From Vreelandella zhuhanensis (GTDB taxonomy: Bacteria > Pseudomonadota > Gammaproteobacteria > Pseudomonadales > Halomonadaceae), in assembly GCF_009793355.1 (NCBI RefSeq), contig NZ_WTKP01000004.1:1-64000 (forward strand): DNA of 64,000 bases, in the 5' to 3' direction. Under the pieces are notes generated by a model, which had not been told where the DNA came from, did not search any database, and worked only from the letters and a program-made list of their open reading frames with translations. Made by a program: the position numbers and the translations under genes. This document shows positions 27,944 through 39,711 of this stretch, in pieces. Within the stretch, counting starts at the first letter, position 1. Each line of letters begins with the position of its first letter.

Positions 27944-30493
27944 TTACAGGCTACGCTCGACTCTGATCTGGTCGAAGACTTCGATCTTGTCGCCGGCCTG
28001 AACATCGTTGTAGTTCTTCACCCCGATGCCGCACTCCATGCCGCTACGCACTTCCTGGACATCGTCCTTGAAACGACGTAGGGATTCGAGCTCGCCTTCG
28101 TAAATGACGACGTTTTCACGCAACACGCGGATCTTCTTGTTGCGATGCACGCTGCCTTCGACAACCATGCAACCTGCCACGGCGCCAATCTTGGGCGCGC
28201 GGAAGACATCACGCACTTCAGCGATACCGACGATATCTTCCTTCCACTCGGGCGCGAGCATACCGCTCATCGCCTGCTTGACCTCGTCGATCAGCTGATA
28301 GATGACGCTGTAGTAGCGCAGATCCAAGCCTTCACGCTCGATGATCTCACGGGCCGCGACATCAGCACGCACGTTGAAGCCGACCACAATAGCGTCACTG
28401 GCCAAGGCCAGGTTGGCATCGGTACCGGTGATACCACCCACACCGGAAGACACCACCGCCACTTCGACTTCATCGGTGGACAGCTCTTCAAGCGCGCCCT
28501 TGATAGCTTCCAGTGAGCCTTGAACGTCAGCCTTGAGCACGATGTTGACCTTGGCCACTTCATCCTGACCCATCTGGCTGAACATATTCTCCAGCTTGGA
28601 TTTCTGCTGGCGTGCCAGGCGTACTTCGCGGTACTTGCCTTGACGGAAGTTGGCGACTTCACGCGCCTTTCTTTCGTCCGCGACGACCATGAAGTCATCA
28701 CCGGCATCAGGTGTACCGTCTAGCCCTTGAATTTCCACAGGCATTGCCGGGCCGACTTCCGCAACTTGTTTGCCAAGTTCGTTGGTCAGAGCACGTACGC
28801 GGCCGTAATGCAGGCCAGCCAGCACGATATCGCCCTTCTTCAAGGTGCCGTTCTGTACCAGCACCGTGGCGACCGGGCCGCGGCCCTTGTCCAGGCGTGA
28901 TTCGACCACCACACCTTTACCCGGCGCTTCCGGCACGGCTTTAAGCTCAAGCACTTCCGAGACCAGCTGAATGGCTTCCAGCAGTTCTTCGATGCCGTCA
29001 CCGGTCTTGGCGGAGACATACACGAACTGCGTATCGCCACCCCACTCCTCAGAAATGACGCCGTGTTGCGACAATTCATTACGGATACGATCGAAATCGG
29101 CACCTGGCTTATCGATCTTGTTGACCGCCACCACCATGGGAACTTCGGCAGCCTTGGAATGCTCGATCGCCTCGACCGTTTGCGGCATAACGCCGTCATC
29201 GGCCGCCACTACCAGAATGACCACATCGGTCGCCTTGGCACCGCGAGCACGCATGGCGGTAAAGGCCGCGTGGCCGGGTGTATCCAGGAAGGTGACACCA
29301 CCGTGCTGATCTTCAACATGGTAGGCGCCGATATGCTGGGTAATACCGCCGGCTTCGCCGGTTGCCACCTTGGCGCGACGAATATGATCCAGCAAAGACG
29401 TCTTACCGTGATCAACATGACCCATCACCGTGACTACCGGTGAACGGGTGATCTCTTCGCCTTCATAGGAGATGCCCGCGAGCATTTCAGTCTCGAGCGC
29501 ATCGTCCTTGACCAGCTTGGCCTTGTGACCCATCTCTTCGACAACGACCGCAGCGGTGTCCTGATCGATAGTCTGATTGATGGTGACCGCGGCGCCCATA
29601 TTGAACATCGCCTTGATCACTTCATTGGACTTGATCGACATCTTGTCCGCCAGCTCAGCGACGCTGATCGATTCAGGAATCGACACTTCACGCACGATCG
29701 GCTGCGTAGGCTTCTGAAAGCCGTGCTTGCCGCCGCCCTGGCTGCCACCGCCACTGCGACGGCCACCACGACGCTCGGCGCGCTTGGCTTTTTTAGCCCC
29801 GCCGCCCCGTTTGCGCTCTTCGCGATCACCGCGATCCTCGTCATCCCGATGCCCTTTCTTGGCTTTCGCCGCGGTCTTCTTGGGCGGTGCGGTACGACGG
29901 TCGCTGCGACCTTCCTTGGGCGGTGCCGGAGGCTGCTCCTCGGAAGGCTGATTGTCGTCAAGCTCGGGGACCGGCACCTCAGGTACTTCTTGAGACTTGG
30001 CAGTGGCGAGTCTGACGGCAGCCTCACGCGCTTCTTTCTCAGCGGCGTGAGCCTTGGCTTGCTCGGCTTCACGCACGCGGGCTTCTTCAGCGTCACGGAC
30101 TTTCTTTTCAGCCTTGGCTTGCTGAGAATCCGCCATATCGCCGACCAGCTGACGCGGTCCGCTATGCTTGGGTTCCGGTGCCTTGGGCTTTTCTTCCTCG
30201 TCACTCTTGACGTAAGTACGCTTCTTACGCACCTGAACTTCAATCGTCTTGCCACGTTCACCGGTTTTTATCCGGCTGCGCGTCTTACGGGTCAGCGTGA
30301 CCCGATTCTTGCTGGCATCACTTTCATCACCATGACTTTTCTTCAGAAAACTCAGCAATTTATGCTTATCTTCTTCGGACACCACGGCGTTTTCAGACGC
30401 GTGTTCCAATCCGGCTTCTTTCATTTGTTCCAGCAGGCGGGGCACATCGCGGCCCACCTTTGCTGCAAAATCTTTTACTGTCATATCTGACAT
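27944..30493 (-). CDS. infB: Translation initiation factor IF-2
   Basis: GTPase that brings fMet-tRNA to the 30S subunit and promotes subunit joining. The 849 residues begin with an IF2 N-terminal domain (1-55), a long charged and Ala/Lys/Glu-rich linker (about 60-270), then the GTPase domain with G1 GHVDHGKTS (about residue 355), G3 DTPGHAAF and G4 NKIDKPGAD, domain II, and the C-terminal fMet-binding domain. AGGAGGG precedes ATG 30493. An internal start giving a shorter IF2 isoform is known in E. coli but was not assessed. The initiator tRNA gene lies upstream in the same cluster. Confidence 0.98.
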   Translation of the reverse strand: MSDMTVKDFAAKVGRDVPRLLEQMKEAGLEHASENAVVSEEDKHKLLSFLKKSHGDESDASKNRVTLTRKTRSRIKTGERGKTIEVQVRKKRTYVKSDEEEKPKAPEPKHSGPRQLVGDMADSQQAKAEKKVRDAEEARVREAEQAKAHAAEKEAREAAVRLATAKSQEVPEVPVPELDDNQPSEEQPPAPPKEGRSDRRTAPPKKTAAKAKKGHRDDEDRGDREERKRGGGAKKAKRAERRGGRRSGGGSQGGGKHGFQKPTQPIVREVSIPESISVAELADKMSIKSNEVIKAMFNMGAAVTINQTIDQDTAAVVVEEMGHKAKLVKDDALETEMLAGISYEGEEITRSPVVTVMGHVDHGKTSLLDHIRRAKVATGEAGGITQHIGAYHVEDQHGGVTFLDTPGHAAFTAMRARGAKATDVVILVVAADDGVMPQTVEAIEHSKAAEVPMVVAVNKIDKPGADFDRIRNELSQHGVISEEWGGDTQFVYVSAKTGDGIEELLEAIQLVSEVLELKAVPEAPGKGVVVESRLDKGRGPVATVLVQNGTLKKGDIVLAGLHYGRVRALTNELGKQVAEVGPAMPVEIQGLDGTPDAGDDFMVVADERKAREVANFRQGKYREVRLARQQKSKLENMFSQMGQDEVAKVNIVLKADVQGSLEAIKGALEELSTDEVEVAVVSSGVGGITGTDANLALASDAIVVGFNVRADVAAREIIEREGLDLRYYSVIYQLIDEVKQAMSGMLAPEWKEDIVGIAEVRDVFRAPKIGAVAGCMVVEGSVHRNKKIRVLRENVVIYEGELESLRRFKDDVQEVRSGMECGIGVKNYNDVQAGDKIEVFDQIRVERSL

Positions 30494-30520
30494 CTCGACC
30501 CTCCTCAGCCCGTGACCTGT

Positions 30521-32035
30521 TTACTGTGTGTTTGATTCCGACACGGCGTCGTCTTCAAACCAGGGCGCACGGGCAGTCATGATCAGTGCCGCTGCGCGCG
30601 CTTCGTCCAACTCCTCGATATCGACCAGATCATCGACAGCCTGCTCGGCAAGATCTTCCATTGTGACAATACCGCGACTGGCAAGAATGAACGCCAGATG
30701 ACGTTCCATGCCTTCCATTTCCAGCAAGTCTTCTGCCGGCTGGGCCCCGTCGAGTGCTTCTTCCGAGGCAATCGCCATGGTCAGCAGTTCATCCTTGGCG
30801 CGCGCTCTGAGCTCTTCCACCGAGTCTTCGTCCAGCTCCTCGATTTCAAGCATTTCTTCCAGCGGCACGTAGGCAATTTCTTCCAGGGTAGTGAAGCCCT
30901 CTTCCACCAGCAGCCGGGCAACATCGTCATCGATGCCCAGGTGCTGAACGAAGGAATCCACTAACGTATCAATTTCCTGATCGCGCTTTGACTCGGCTTC
31001 GCCCTCGGTCATGACGTTGATCCGCCAGCCGGTAAGCTCCGACGCCAGGCGTACGTTCTGGCCACTGCGACCAATCGCCTGAGCCAGATTATCTTCGGCC
31101 ACCGCGACATCCATGGCGTGGGCATCTTCATCCACCAGGATGGAACCCACATCCGCCGGTGCCATGGCATTGATAACCAGTTGCGCCGGGTTGTCGTCCC
31201 ATAGCACGATGTCCACACGCTCATTTTGCAGCTCACTGGACACCGCCTGCACCCGCGAACCACGCATGCCGACACAGGCGCCGACCGGGTCAATGCGGCG
31301 ATCGTTGGTCTTGACCGCGATCTTGGCCCTTGAGCCGGGATCCCGGGCTGCGCCCTTGATCTCGATAAGTTGCTCGGCAATTTCCGGCACTTCGATCTTG
31401 AATAGTTCAATGATCAGTTCGGGGCAAGTGCGTGACAGCAGCAGCTGTGCGCCACGTGCCTCCGGATCCACCTTGACCAGCAACGCCCGCACTCGTTCAT
31501 TCATGCGGTAGCGTTCGCCGTGGATCATTTCCTGGCGCGGCAGGAACGCTTCTGCATTATCCCCAAGGTCGATGATCAAGCCGTCGCGGGTCGTCTTCTT
31601 GACAATACCCGCCACCAGTTCGCCTTCGCGATCGGTATATTGCCGCACGACTTCCGCTCGCTCGGCCTCGCGCACTTTCTGCACGATGACCTGCTTCGCG
31701 GTTTGTGCCGCAATGCGTCCGAACATGGCATTGTCGATCAGCTTTTCAACCACATCGCCACGCTTGAGCGGCGGATCACGCTGCTCGGCAATGCTTTCCT
31801 TGATTTCGTAATCCGGGGTTTCGAACTCATCGTCTTCTACCACCGTCCAGAAACGAAACGTTTCATATTCGCCGGTGCGCCGATCGATATGCACGCGCAC
31901 ATTAGCTTCTTCGTTCTCGAACCGCTTACGCGACGCACTAGCCAATGCTGCCTCGACCGCTTCGAAGATTACATCTCGCGGGACGCCTTTTTCATTGGAG
32001 ATCGCGTCAACGACCATTAGAATTTCTTTACTCAT
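30521..32035 (-). CDS. nusA: Transcription termination/antitermination protein NusA
   Basis: Binds RNA polymerase and modulates pausing, termination and rRNA antitermination. The 504 residues comprise the NTD (1-125), S1 (about 135-200), KH1/KH2 (about 200-345, including [17 protein letters not shown]) and two C-terminal acidic helix-hairpin-helix repeats (about 365-490), the layout of gammaproteobacterial NusA. It is 27 bases upstream of infB. Confidence 0.98.
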   Translation of the reverse strand: MSKEILMVVDAISNEKGVPRDVIFEAVEAALASASRKRFENEEANVRVHIDRRTGEYETFRFWTVVEDDEFETPDYEIKESIAEQRDPPLKRGDVVEKLIDNAMFGRIAAQTAKQVIVQKVREAERAEVVRQYTDREGELVAGIVKKTTRDGLIIDLGDNAEAFLPRQEMIHGERYRMNERVRALLVKVDPEARGAQLLLSRTCPELIIELFKIEVPEIAEQLIEIKGAARDPGSRAKIAVKTNDRRIDPVGACVGMRGSRVQAVSSELQNERVDIVLWDDNPAQLVINAMAPADVGSILVDEDAHAMDVAVAEDNLAQAIGRSGQNVRLASELTGWRINVMTEGEAESKRDQEIDTLVDSFVQHLGIDDDVARLLVEEGFTTLEEIAYVPLEEMLEIEELDEDSVEELRARAKDELLTMAIASEEALDGAQPAEDLLEMEGMERHLAFILASRGIVTMEDLAEQAVDDLVDIEELDEARAAALIMTARAPWFEDDAVSESNTQ

Positions 32036-32111
32036 GCGTTTGCCTCGCCAGAAAACCTGTCCTTATGTGCATCAGCCCGGCTGCCTGCCGACGGCGTCAC
32101 CCCATAGAGCA

Positions 32112-32570
32112 CTACTCGAACTGCGGTACAATATGCGCCTGGTCAATACTTTCTATGGGAAAACAGTACTCTTCACCTTCGAACTGGAGCAGCACGTCGT
32201 CCCCTTCAACACCGGCTAGCAATCCTTGAAATTTGCGTCGTCCATCGAAAGGAAGACGTAACTTCAAGGCTATCTGGTGTCCCTGAAAGCGGATGTAATG
32301 GTCCAAGGTATAAAGTGGGCGCGCCATACCCGGAGAAGAGACTTCAAGCCGATATTCACCAGCAATGGGATCTTCCACATCGAAGACAGCGCTTACTTGA
32401 CGACTGACATCGGCGCAATCTTCAACGCTGATGCCACTATCGCGTTCAATGTAAACTACCAGTCGCGAGTGCTTGCCTTGGGACAGATGGTCGATACCCC
32501 ATAGTTCAAATCCCATGGCGGCAACGACAGGCTCGATCAGCGCGTGAAGCGCAGCGTGTTTAATGGCCAC
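32112..32570 (-). CDS. rimP: Ribosome maturation factor RimP
   Basis: Needed for 30S subunit assembly. From GTG 32570 the product has 152 residues, the normal family length; AGGAG lies eight bases upstream. An open extension to 32681 would add 37 residues without family support, and a TTG two codons upstream is too close to the ribosome site. Conserved parts: ELWGIDHL, DCADVSRQVSAVFDVEDPI, LEVSSPGMARPL. It opens the rimP-nusA-infB operon. Confidence 0.94.
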   Translation of the reverse strand: MAIKHAALHALIEPVVAAMGFELWGIDHLSQGKHSRLVVYIERDSGISVEDCADVSRQVSAVFDVEDPIAGEYRLEVSSPGMARPLYTLDHYIRFQGHQIALKLRLPFDGRRKFQGLLAGVEGDDVLLQFEGEEYCFPIESIDQAHIVPQFE

Positions 32571-32641
32571 AGACAAAGCTCCTATAGCCGTTGCATCAGG
32601 CACCTGGCCAGGCGTTGAAAGAGAAGCTAGGTGGCTGATTG

Positions 32642-32669
32642 GCATTACCCGGAAACGTGTCTCCGGCAA
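32642..32669 (-). promoter_or_regulatory. Candidate rimP-nusA-infB promoter
   Basis: Minus-strand TTGCCG (32664-32669), 16-base spacer, TAATGC (32642-32647), between the tRNA terminator and rimP. Confidence 0.35.
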
Positions 32670-32705
32670 ACCGGCAGACATCCGCTATTGAGAAGGTTTG
32701 CTAAC

Positions 32706-32735
32706 AAAAAGCCCCTTCACAGGAAGGGGCTTTTT
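32706..32735 (-). terminator. Terminator after the tRNA genes
   Basis: GCCCCTTC (32711-32718), loop ACAG, GAAGGGGC (32723-32730), with five T on both sides; in the leftward direction it separates the tRNA genes from rimP. Confidence 0.85.
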
Positions 32736-32813
32736 GAAAGAAACCTGTTGTACCACTTAGGCTATCCCCACATGCTTCCACTCAAGTGGACCAACAAGTG
32801 ACTGCCTAAAAAA

Positions 32814-32890
<77 letters not shown>

Positions 32891-33007
32891 TCAATCTAGG
32901 TTGACGATAATAGACCTACTTGGCGCTTACGTCAAGCTATTCTTTTTCGTCTCAGGTACCAAACCTGAATTCTGGAGAACTGACGTTAAAGCTGTCAGTA
33001 AATCAGA

Positions 33008-33094
33008 TGGTGCCGAAGGCGGGACTTGAACCCGCACGACCATACGGTCACTACCCCCTCAAGATAGCGTGTCTACCAATTCCACCACTTCGGC
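33008..33094 (-). tRNA. tRNA-Leu (GAG)
   Basis: 87 nt with encoded CCA, acceptor GCCGAAG/CTTCGGC, a long variable arm typical of class II leucine tRNA, and anticodon loop TTGAGGG giving GAG. It lies between secG and tRNA-fMet in the same direction, as in Pseudomonas. Confidence 0.95.
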
Positions 33095-33115
33095 ATCAGG
33101 GGAGGCTCAAGAAAG

Positions 33116-33475
33116 CTAGTCGCTGCTTTCCTCAAGCACTGGCGCGGTATTATCCACACTTGGGGCTTCGTCGTCAAGCGTTGGCAAACTGCGTTGTTGA
33201 TCGATTAAACGCGCACCCGGCACACCGGCCTCAGGCGCCTGACCGGCCTGGGTGGCGAAATACGCCAAGGTCATTGATGTCACGAAGAACGCCGCTGCCA
33301 GGAAGGCGGTAAAACGCGCAAGAAAACTTCCGCTACCGCGTGAGCCGAATACGGTTTGCGAGGCCCCCCCACCAAAAGCGGCACCAGCTTCTGCGCCCTT
33401 GCCCTGCTGTAACAGGATCAAGACAACCAAGGCGATCGCGATCACCACATGAATCATGAGAATTGCAACTTGCAT
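33116..33475 (-). CDS. secG: Protein translocase subunit SecG
   Basis: Accessory subunit of the SecYEG channel in the inner membrane. The 119 residues have two membrane helices (about 3-22 and 53-74) joined by the typical Gly-rich linker QQGKGAEAGAAFGGGASQT, and a hydrophilic, acidic C-terminal tail. AGGA precedes ATG 33475. It is four bases after tpiA, so both are probably one transcript with the downstream tRNAs. Confidence 0.95.
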   Translation of the reverse strand: MQVAILMIHVVIAIALVVLILLQQGKGAEAGAAFGGGASQTVFGSRGSGSFLARFTAFLAAAFFVTSMTLAYFATQAGQAPEAGVPGARLIDQQRSLPTLDDEAPSVDNTAPVLEESSD

Positions 33476-33479
33476 GGAA

Positions 33480-34229
33480 TTATCCTGCTGACTGACAAAT
33501 GGCGTAAAAGTCTTCGGCCTTAAGCGAGGCTCCCCCCACCAGGCCGCCGTCGATATCCGGCTGAGCAAGCAGCTCAGCCGCATTTTTGGCGTTCATGCTA
33601 CCGCCGTAAAGCAAGCGCAACTGCTGCGCCAATTCTTCATCATAACCCGCTTGATGGTGGCGAATCCCGGCCATGACCTCCTGAGCCTGCTCAGGCGTTG
33701 CCGTGCGACCGGTGCCAATGGCCCATACCGGCTCATAGGCGACTACCAACTGGGCACGCTGCACTGGATCCAGAGGCGCCATCACACACCCCACCTGCCG
33801 CAACACCACGTCCATGGTGCGCCCGGCATCACGCTCTTCAAGTGTTTCTCCGACACACAAGATAGGCTTTATATCCGCATTCAAGGCTGCCAGCACACGA
33901 TCGTAAACGTGGCCATCGCTTTCACGATACAGCTCGCGCCGCTCGGAATGGCCGATGAGCACGTATTCGACACCCAGCTCCTTGAGCATACCGCCACTCA
34001 CTTCGCCAGTATGCGCTCCAGAGTGCAACGGGTTCAGTGTTTGCGCCCCCAGGGTGAGCCGCGTATCGGCGAAGGCACGCCGCGCCGCTTCCAGATAAGG
34101 GAAAGGCGGATGAATCGTAACGTCCACGTTCGCCGGCAACCCTGGCTGTGAGAATACCTTACCAAAAGCTTCCACCAACGCAGTGGAGCCATTCATTTTC
34201 CAATTGCCGGCAATCAAGGGCGTACGCAT
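33480..34229 (-). CDS. tpiA: Triosephosphate isomerase
   Basis: Interconverts dihydroxyacetone phosphate and glyceraldehyde-3-phosphate. The 249-residue TIM barrel has GNWKMNG (Lys11-type residue), the catalytic His in VLIGHSERR (about 95) and the catalytic Glu in YEPVWAIGTG (about 165), followed by the GGSMNAKNA phosphate loop. Confidence 0.98.
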   Translation of the reverse strand: MRTPLIAGNWKMNGSTALVEAFGKVFSQPGLPANVDVTIHPPFPYLEAARRAFADTRLTLGAQTLNPLHSGAHTGEVSGGMLKELGVEYVLIGHSERRELYRESDGHVYDRVLAALNADIKPILCVGETLEERDAGRTMDVVLRQVGCVMAPLDPVQRAQLVVAYEPVWAIGTGRTATPEQAQEVMAGIRHHQAGYDEELAQQLRLLYGGSMNAKNAAELLAQPDIDGGLVGGASLKAEDFYAICQSAG

Positions 34230-34310
34230 CGTACTTTCCTAACTCAAGGTGGAGCGAAATGGTATAGGAGCGGCCTTGTCAAGACAACCGCTGACGCAAG
34301 CACAGCTGGA

Positions 34311-35660
34311 CTAATCGAGCAAGGCTTGTACCTTTCGGGCCAGCGTCTGCGCCAGCGCCTCGACATCCAGATGCGCCCTGCCTTCGACCATCACGCGGAT
34401 CAAAGGCTCGGTGCCCGAGGCCCGCAGCAAGACACGCCCCTGATCGCCGAGCTCGGCTTCCAGCGCTATCACCGCCTGCTGCAACGGCTCCGATGCCATT
34501 ACCGTCTTGGCATGAGTGCCGGTCGGCAAACGTACATTAACCAGCACCTGAGGCACTTTCTCCAAACCGGCGAGCAGTTTCGACAAGGGCTTGCCCTCGC
34601 GCATCATTATCGCCACCACCTGCAGCGCAGAGACGATCCCGTCACCGGTAGACTGTACATGGCCACAAACGATGTGCCCGGAGGATTCCCCACCCAAATA
34701 CCAGCCATTGGCCGCCATGCGCTCCACCACATAGCGGTCGCCAACCTTGGCCCTCTCGAAAGGAATATCCAACTGCTCCATGGCCATGGCCAATCCAAAG
34801 TTGGACATCAGGGTGCCCACCACCCCGCCGTTGAGATTGCCTTGCGCATGACGGTCCGTGGCAATCAGATACAGAATGTCGTCGCCATCGATCTCACGGC
34901 CATCGGCATCCACCAGCAAGACACGATCGCCATCGCCATCAAAGGCGATACCCAGCTGCGCACCCTGCTGGATCACTGCGGCGCGCAGAGCCGCCGGATG
35001 GGTGGAACCCACTTCGTGGTTGATGTTCAAGCCATCCGGGCTGGCGCCGATGACACTGACATCGGCGCCCAACTCCCTGAATACATTAGGCGCGATATGA
35101 TACGTCGCCCCATGCGCGCAATCGAGTACGATCTTCAGCCCGTGCAGGCTCAAGCGGTCCGCTAGCGTTGATTTACAAAACTCGATATAGCGACCTGCTG
35201 CATCGTCGATACGCGCCACCTTGCCCAGCTGTGATGCAGCCACCGTGGTCAACGGCTTTTCGAGCTCAGCTTCGATCCGCTCTTCGATTCCGTCGTCAAG
35301 CTTGGTGCCTTCCGAAGAGAAAAACTTGATGCCATTATCGGCAAAAGGATTGTGCGAAGCAGAAATTACAATGCCCGCATCGGCACGAAATGTACGCGTC
35401 AGGTAAGCAATACCCGGCGTCGGCATCGGCCCAAGCAGTGACACATCGACACCTGCCGCCGACAATCCTGCCTCCAGAGCAGATTCGAACATATACCCCG
35501 AAATCCGCGTATCCTTGCCGATCAAGACCCGGGCGCGCCCACGCTCGCGATTCAACACACGGCCTGTCGCCCAGCCCAGCTTGAGCATGAAGTCAGCGGT
35601 AATCGGGGCTTGCCCTACCGTCCCTCGAATACCGTCGGTACCAAAATAACGTCGTGTCAT
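34311..35660 (-). CDS. glmM: Phosphoglucosamine mutase
   Basis: Converts glucosamine-6-phosphate to glucosamine-1-phosphate for UDP-GlcNAc and thus for peptidoglycan and LPS. The 449 residues begin with [12 protein letters not shown], carry the phosphorylated serine in [13 protein letters not shown] (about residue 104), the metal-binding DGDGDR and the phosphate-binding [15 protein letters not shown] near the C-terminus. Its ATG overlaps the folP stop by four bases. Confidence 0.97.
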   Translation of the reverse strand: MTRRYFGTDGIRGTVGQAPITADFMLKLGWATGRVLNRERGRARVLIGKDTRISGYMFESALEAGLSAAGVDVSLLGPMPTPGIAYLTRTFRADAGIVISASHNPFADNGIKFFSSEGTKLDDGIEERIEAELEKPLTTVAASQLGKVARIDDAAGRYIEFCKSTLADRLSLHGLKIVLDCAHGATYHIAPNVFRELGADVSVIGASPDGLNINHEVGSTHPAALRAAVIQQGAQLGIAFDGDGDRVLLVDADGREIDGDDILYLIATDRHAQGNLNGGVVGTLMSNFGLAMAMEQLDIPFERAKVGDRYVVERMAANGWYLGGESSGHIVCGHVQSTGDGIVSALQVVAIMMREGKPLSKLLAGLEKVPQVLVNVRLPTGTHAKTVMASEPLQQAVIALEAELGDQGRVLLRASGTEPLIRVMVEGRAHLDVEALAQTLARKVQALLD

Positions 35661-36559
35661 GAGCCGGCTCCCTCTCTTGCCTGCTGTTCACTTCCTTCCT
35701 GGAGCACCGCCCACGCCATGTTGATGGCATCCATTGTAGGGGCGACGTCATGCACCCGTAGAATTCTGGCACCGCGCTCCACCGCCATGGCGCTTAACAC
35801 CAATCCACCGGCCAGGCGCTCTTCCACGGGACGCCCGAGCACTTTGCCGATCATGCTCTTGCGCGACATCCCCACCAGCAGCGGCAATCCTAGCCGGGTC
35901 AATCCCTGCATACGGCTGAGCAGGCGCAGATTGTGCTCCACGCTCTTGCCGAAACCAAAACCTGGATCCACAAGTAACCGCTCTCGACGCAGCCCGGCGG
36001 CTTCGCATTGGGCGACTCGCTGGATTAGGTACTCGGCCACTTCCTCTTCAATCGGCAGCGTATAGTGCGGCGCCTGCTGCATATCCTGCGGCTCACCCTG
36101 GCGATGCATCAAACATACCGGCAGACCACTTCCCATGGCCGCCGCCAGCGCCCCTTCACGTTCAAGCGCCCGCACATCATTGATCATGCCTCCCCCCAAG
36201 GCGGAAACCTCACGCATCACCTTCGGGCAACTCGTGTCCACCGATACCAACGCATCCAGCTCGCGCACCAACCGCTCAACAATCGGCGCAACGCGGTCCA
36301 GCTCCTGCTGAGCACTGACCGGCGATGCGCCAGGACGCGTCGACTCCCCGCCGACATCGATGATTGCCGCCCCTTCGGCCAACATCGTCTCGGCATGGCG
36401 CAGGGCATCCTCCTGAGCCAGATGCTGGCCGCCATCGGAAAAGGAGTCCGGCGTTACATTAAGGATTCCCATGACGCGGGGAAAGGAAAGATCCAGAAGG
36501 TGTCGCCCACAACGCAAATGGGGCTCGTGGTCGGTATGGGTGTCAACCGTGGATTGCAT
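35657..36559 (-). CDS. folP: Dihydropteroate synthase
   Basis: Condenses para-aminobenzoate with the product of FolK to dihydropteroate; the sulfonamide target. The 300-residue TIM barrel has [15 protein letters not shown] (about 30-44), the [11 protein letters not shown] loop and NDVRALE, and the C-terminal RVHDV signature. It is somewhat longer at the N-terminus than E. coli FolP (282); the ribosome site at ATG 36559 is weak and a later start is possible. Coupled to glmM, as in most gammaproteobacteria. Confidence 0.95.
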   Translation of the reverse strand: MQSTVDTHTDHEPHLRCGRHLLDLSFPRVMGILNVTPDSFSDGGQHLAQEDALRHAETMLAEGAAIIDVGGESTRPGASPVSAQQELDRVAPIVERLVRELDALVSVDTSCPKVMREVSALGGGMINDVRALEREGALAAAMGSGLPVCLMHRQGEPQDMQQAPHYTLPIEEEVAEYLIQRVAQCEAAGLRRERLLVDPGFGFGKSVEHNLRLLSRMQGLTRLGLPLLVGMSRKSMIGKVLGRPVEERLAGGLVLSAMAVERGARILRVHDVAPTMDAINMAWAVLQEGSEQQAREGAGS

Positions 36560-36610
36560 GTTGTCGCCTGGTTAAAAAGAAGAAATGTTACTGATTCTCT
36601 CCAGAATAGC

Positions 36611-36637
36611 AAAAAAGGCGCCCCACTAGGGACGCCC
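36611..36637 (-). terminator. Terminator after ftsH
   Basis: GGCGCCCC (36617-36624), loop ACTA, GGGACGCC (36629-36636), with one G.U-type pair; on the minus strand it is followed by TTTTTT. Confidence 0.8.
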
Positions 36638-36672
36638 ATCAGTACGAAAGCACATATCAAGCGGACCAGCGA

Positions 36673-38658
36673 CTAGGAGCCGGCCGGCCCACCCAAGGGG
36701 TCGGAGGGGCGACGATTCGGCTCGTCATCACCTTCCCCATCGCTATCGTCACTTGGCTTGGATGCCTTGGTATCGTTTCGAACATCATCTTCGACCTTGG
36801 CACCTCCGCTGGAATCACCTTCATCCCAGTCCTTGGGCGGCCGAGGAGCACGCCCTCCCATGATATCCTTGAGCTGGTCGGCATCGATAGTTTCGTACTT
36901 CATCAATGCTTCGGCCATGGCATCAAGTTTGTCGCGATTGTCTTCCAGGATCTGCTTGGCCTGGTGGTAACAACCATCGATGATCTTGCGCACTTCCTTG
37001 TCGAGCCGCGTGGTCGTGTCACCGGACTTCATCTTGGAGCCGCCCTGACCCGGACCACCGAGGAACTGATGTGACTCGTCCTCATCGTACATGATCGGGC
37101 CCATCTCATCGGAAAGGCCCCACTTGGCCACCATGTTATGGGCCAACTCGGTAGCACGCTTGATGTCGTTGGAGGCCCCGGTGGTCACGCCATTCGGCCC
37201 CAAGGTCATCTCTTCAGCAATGCGCCCGCCAAACAGTGAACATATCTGGCTGATGATCTGCTGGCGCGACAGACTATAGCGATCCTCTTCCGGCAAGAAC
37301 ATGGTCACACCCAGCGCTCGACCGCGCGGAATGATAGTCACCTTGTAGACCGGGTCGTGCTCCGGCATCACCAGACCGATCACCGCATGACCGGATTCAT
37401 GATAGGCGGTATTGAGCTTTTCCTTGTCGGTCATGACCATGGATTTGCGCTCGGCACCCATCATGATCTTGTCCTTGGCAAGTTCCAGCTCGTCCATACC
37501 CACCAGACGCCGATTACGCCGTGCGGCGAACAGTGCCGCCTCGTTGACCAGGTTGGCCAGGTCGGCACCGGAAAAGCCCGGGGTACCCCGTGCGATAAGT
37601 TGCGGCTTGACGTCATCCGCCAGCGGCACCTTGCGCAGGTGAACGCCCAGAATATGCTCGCGACCACGAATATCGGGCAGGCCCACCGTTACCTGGCGAT
37701 CGAAGCGGCCCGGACGCATCAGCGCCGGATCCAGCACGTCGGGACGGTTGGTGGCAGCGATGACGATAACGCCTTCATTGGCCTCGAAACCGTCCATTTC
37801 CACCAGCAACTGGTTCAGCGTCTGCTCACGCTCGTCATTGCCGCCGCCCATGCCTGCACCGCGTGAACGGCCTACGGCATCGATTTCATCAATGAAAATG
37901 ATGCAAGGCGCTTGCTTTTTAGCCTGCTCGAACATGTCACGCACACGGGATGCACCAACACCCACGAACATCTCGACGAAATCGGAACCCGAGATCGAGA
38001 AGAACGGCACCTTGGCCTCGCCGGCAATCGATTTGGCCAGCAGCGTCTTACCGGTACCCGGTGGCCCCACCATCAGCACGCCACGGGGAATGGTACCGCC
38101 CAGACGCTGAAACTTGGTGGGTTCGCGCAGGAAGTCGACCAGCTCTTCAACTTCTTCCTTGGCTTCATCGCAGCCGGCTACATCGGCAAACGTCGTCTTG
38201 ATCTGATCTTGGGAAAGCAGCTTGGCCTTGGATTTACCAAAGCTCATGGGGCCGCCCTTGCCGCCACCAGCACCGCCCTGCATCTGGCGCATGAAGAACA
38301 TGAAAATCGCCAGGATCAGCAGAATCGGGAAGCTCGCGATCAACAGTCGCGTCCAGATACTTTGCTGTTCGGGTTCCTTGCCTACCACGGTGACGTCATT
38401 GGCCAGCAAGTCATCCATCAGCTTGGGATCTTCCGCCGCCGGACGGATGGTCTGGAACTGTGATCCATCCGCACGCTCACCGCTGATGGTGTAACCATCG
38501 ATGGTGACGCTGCGTACCTGCTGATTCTGCACCTGTTCCACGAACTGAGAATAGTTCATGGTCTGAGGAGCGCTTTCCGTCGTGAAATTATTGAACACTG
38601 TCAGCAGAACGGCCGCGATGACCAACCACAGAATCAGGTTCTTCGCCATATCATTCAA
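36673..38658 (-). CDS. ftsH: ATP-dependent zinc metalloprotease FtsH
   Basis: Hexameric inner-membrane AAA protease that degrades LpxC, sigma-32 and misassembled membrane proteins. The 661 residues have two transmembrane helices (about 5-24 and 105-124) flanking a periplasmic domain, a Gly-rich linker, the AAA module with Walker A GPPGTGKT and the SRH region, and the zinc site HESGH at about 420-424. The C-terminal tail is hydrophilic and Asp/Ser-rich. A terminator separates it from folP. Confidence 0.98.
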   Translation of the reverse strand: MNDMAKNLILWLVIAAVLLTVFNNFTTESAPQTMNYSQFVEQVQNQQVRSVTIDGYTISGERADGSQFQTIRPAAEDPKLMDDLLANDVTVVGKEPEQQSIWTRLLIASFPILLILAIFMFFMRQMQGGAGGGKGGPMSFGKSKAKLLSQDQIKTTFADVAGCDEAKEEVEELVDFLREPTKFQRLGGTIPRGVLMVGPPGTGKTLLAKSIAGEAKVPFFSISGSDFVEMFVGVGASRVRDMFEQAKKQAPCIIFIDEIDAVGRSRGAGMGGGNDEREQTLNQLLVEMDGFEANEGVIVIAATNRPDVLDPALMRPGRFDRQVTVGLPDIRGREHILGVHLRKVPLADDVKPQLIARGTPGFSGADLANLVNEAALFAARRNRRLVGMDELELAKDKIMMGAERKSMVMTDKEKLNTAYHESGHAVIGLVMPEHDPVYKVTIIPRGRALGVTMFLPEEDRYSLSRQQIISQICSLFGGRIAEEMTLGPNGVTTGASNDIKRATELAHNMVAKWGLSDEMGPIMYDEDESHQFLGGPGQGGSKMKSGDTTTRLDKEVRKIIDGCYHQAKQILEDNRDKLDAMAEALMKYETIDADQLKDIMGGRAPRPPKDWDEGDSSGGAKVEDDVRNDTKASKPSDDSDGEGDDEPNRRPSDPLGGPAGS

Positions 38659-38763
38659 GGGAGTACCCTCATTGCAAGAATCTGTCAGTTAAACGTTGAT
38701 GGTTTGACCTACTCCGGCATCAAGCGTTCAACCATTACCGAAGCCGGTCGGCTTCGGGCCATC

Positions 38764-38799
38764 TGTGTCACGCCTGTCAATGCTGCCTAATGTGACACA
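38764..38799. repeat. Inverted repeat upstream of ftsH
   Basis: TGTGTCAC (38764-38771) and GTGACACA (38792-38799) are perfect inverted arms 20 bases apart, with a further TGTCA inside. Next to them a perfect 8-bp hairpin CCGAAGCC/GGCTTCGG (38738-38757) without T-run. Both lie in the 250-base rlmE-ftsH gap; no convincing sigma-32 or sigma-70 promoter was found there. Confidence 0.6.
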
Positions 38800-38906
38800 C
38801 CTTGCGCTGCCTGTCCGGCAATCGCTTCGATTAATTCAGTCTATTGCAGCTTCAATCCATTCAAGAGAAAACATTCACCTTGGCCTTGATACAGCTAATA
38901 TCGAGT

Positions 38907-39611
38907 TTAGCCACGAAAACCTTCCGCCAACAGATACACTTCCCGCGAACGCGCACGAGAGGCCTCTGGTTTGCGCGTTACCACACGTTTGAAGTGGACG
39001 CGCAGCATTTTCAGGTAGGCATCAAATCCTTCCCCCTGAAAAACTTTGGCCAAAAAACGGCTTTGTGGAGAAAGCGTTTCCCTCGACAATTCCAGCGCCA
39101 ACTCGACCAGGTACATCGCTTGAGGCTGATCAATAGCCGCCATACCACTCATATTGGGGGCCATATCCGACAACACAAGATCAACCGGCCGATTCCCCAG
39201 CGTTGAGAGGATCGCATCCAGCACCTTCTGCTCGGTAAAATCTCCCTGTATGAACTCAACCCCCGCCAGGGCATCCATTTCCAGAATATCCGAGGCAATC
39301 ACAACCCCTTCGGGCCCTACCTTTTCCGCGGCCACTTGACTCCAGCCACCAGGCGCCGCCCCCAAGTCGATTACTGTCATCCCGGGACGAAACAACGCAT
39401 CCTTGGCATCCAGCTCCAACAGCTTGTAGCTGGCCCGCGAGCGGTACCCATCTTCCCAGCTGCGCTGTACATAGTGATCGTCAAAATGCTCTTTCATCCA
39501 GGTGGAACTGGTTTTTGTCTTGCTGGTTTTTTTGTGGCCACCAGCAGCTTCATTGCTACTAGGCTTTTTACTGACATTGGTACGCTTGCGACTTGAAGGC
39601 TTTTGTTGCAT
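38907..39611 (-). CDS. rlmE: 23S rRNA 2'-O-ribose methyltransferase RlmE (FtsJ)
   Basis: Methylates U2552 of 23S rRNA in the 50S subunit; a heat-shock protein in E. coli. The 234 residues have a Lys/Ser-rich N-terminal extension (1-35), the SAM motif [13 protein letters not shown] (about 80-92), and the K-D-K-E catalytic set in [21 protein letters not shown] and [11 protein letters not shown] 39611 is used; GTG 39626 is an in-frame alternative, and neither has a clear ribosome site. Confidence 0.95.
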   Translation of the reverse strand: MQQKPSSRKRTNVSKKPSSNEAAGGHKKTSKTKTSSTWMKEHFDDHYVQRSWEDGYRSRASYKLLELDAKDALFRPGMTVIDLGAAPGGWSQVAAEKVGPEGVVIASDILEMDALAGVEFIQGDFTEQKVLDAILSTLGNRPVDLVLSDMAPNMSGMAAIDQPQAMYLVELALELSRETLSPQSRFLAKVFQGEGFDAYLKMLRVHFKRVVTRKPEASRARSREVYLLAEGFRG

Positions 39612-39711
39612 GAGGGATCTAGGCACGTCGGAAAAATAAGAGCGCTTTCACCCTAAGGCGTTTCACCGTAAGATGGAGCGTTAAGCGCTAACTGGGATAC
39701 CGCAAGATACC

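Noticed and set aside
29525-30490. Long plus-strand open frame opposite infB
   Set aside because: It lies wholly antisense to the N-terminal half of IF-2, has a Phe/Leu/Arg-biased composition from the Ala/Lys/Glu-rich sense strand, and no recognisable domain.
34326-35165. 279-codon plus-strand open frame opposite glmM
   Set aside because: Antisense to an intact glmM; composition (His/Gln/Arg) is a shadow effect.
39642-39672. Near-duplicate GCG(C)TTTCACC(C/G)TAAG units between rlmE and yhbY
   Set aside because: Only two short imperfect copies; too weak to call a functional repeat.
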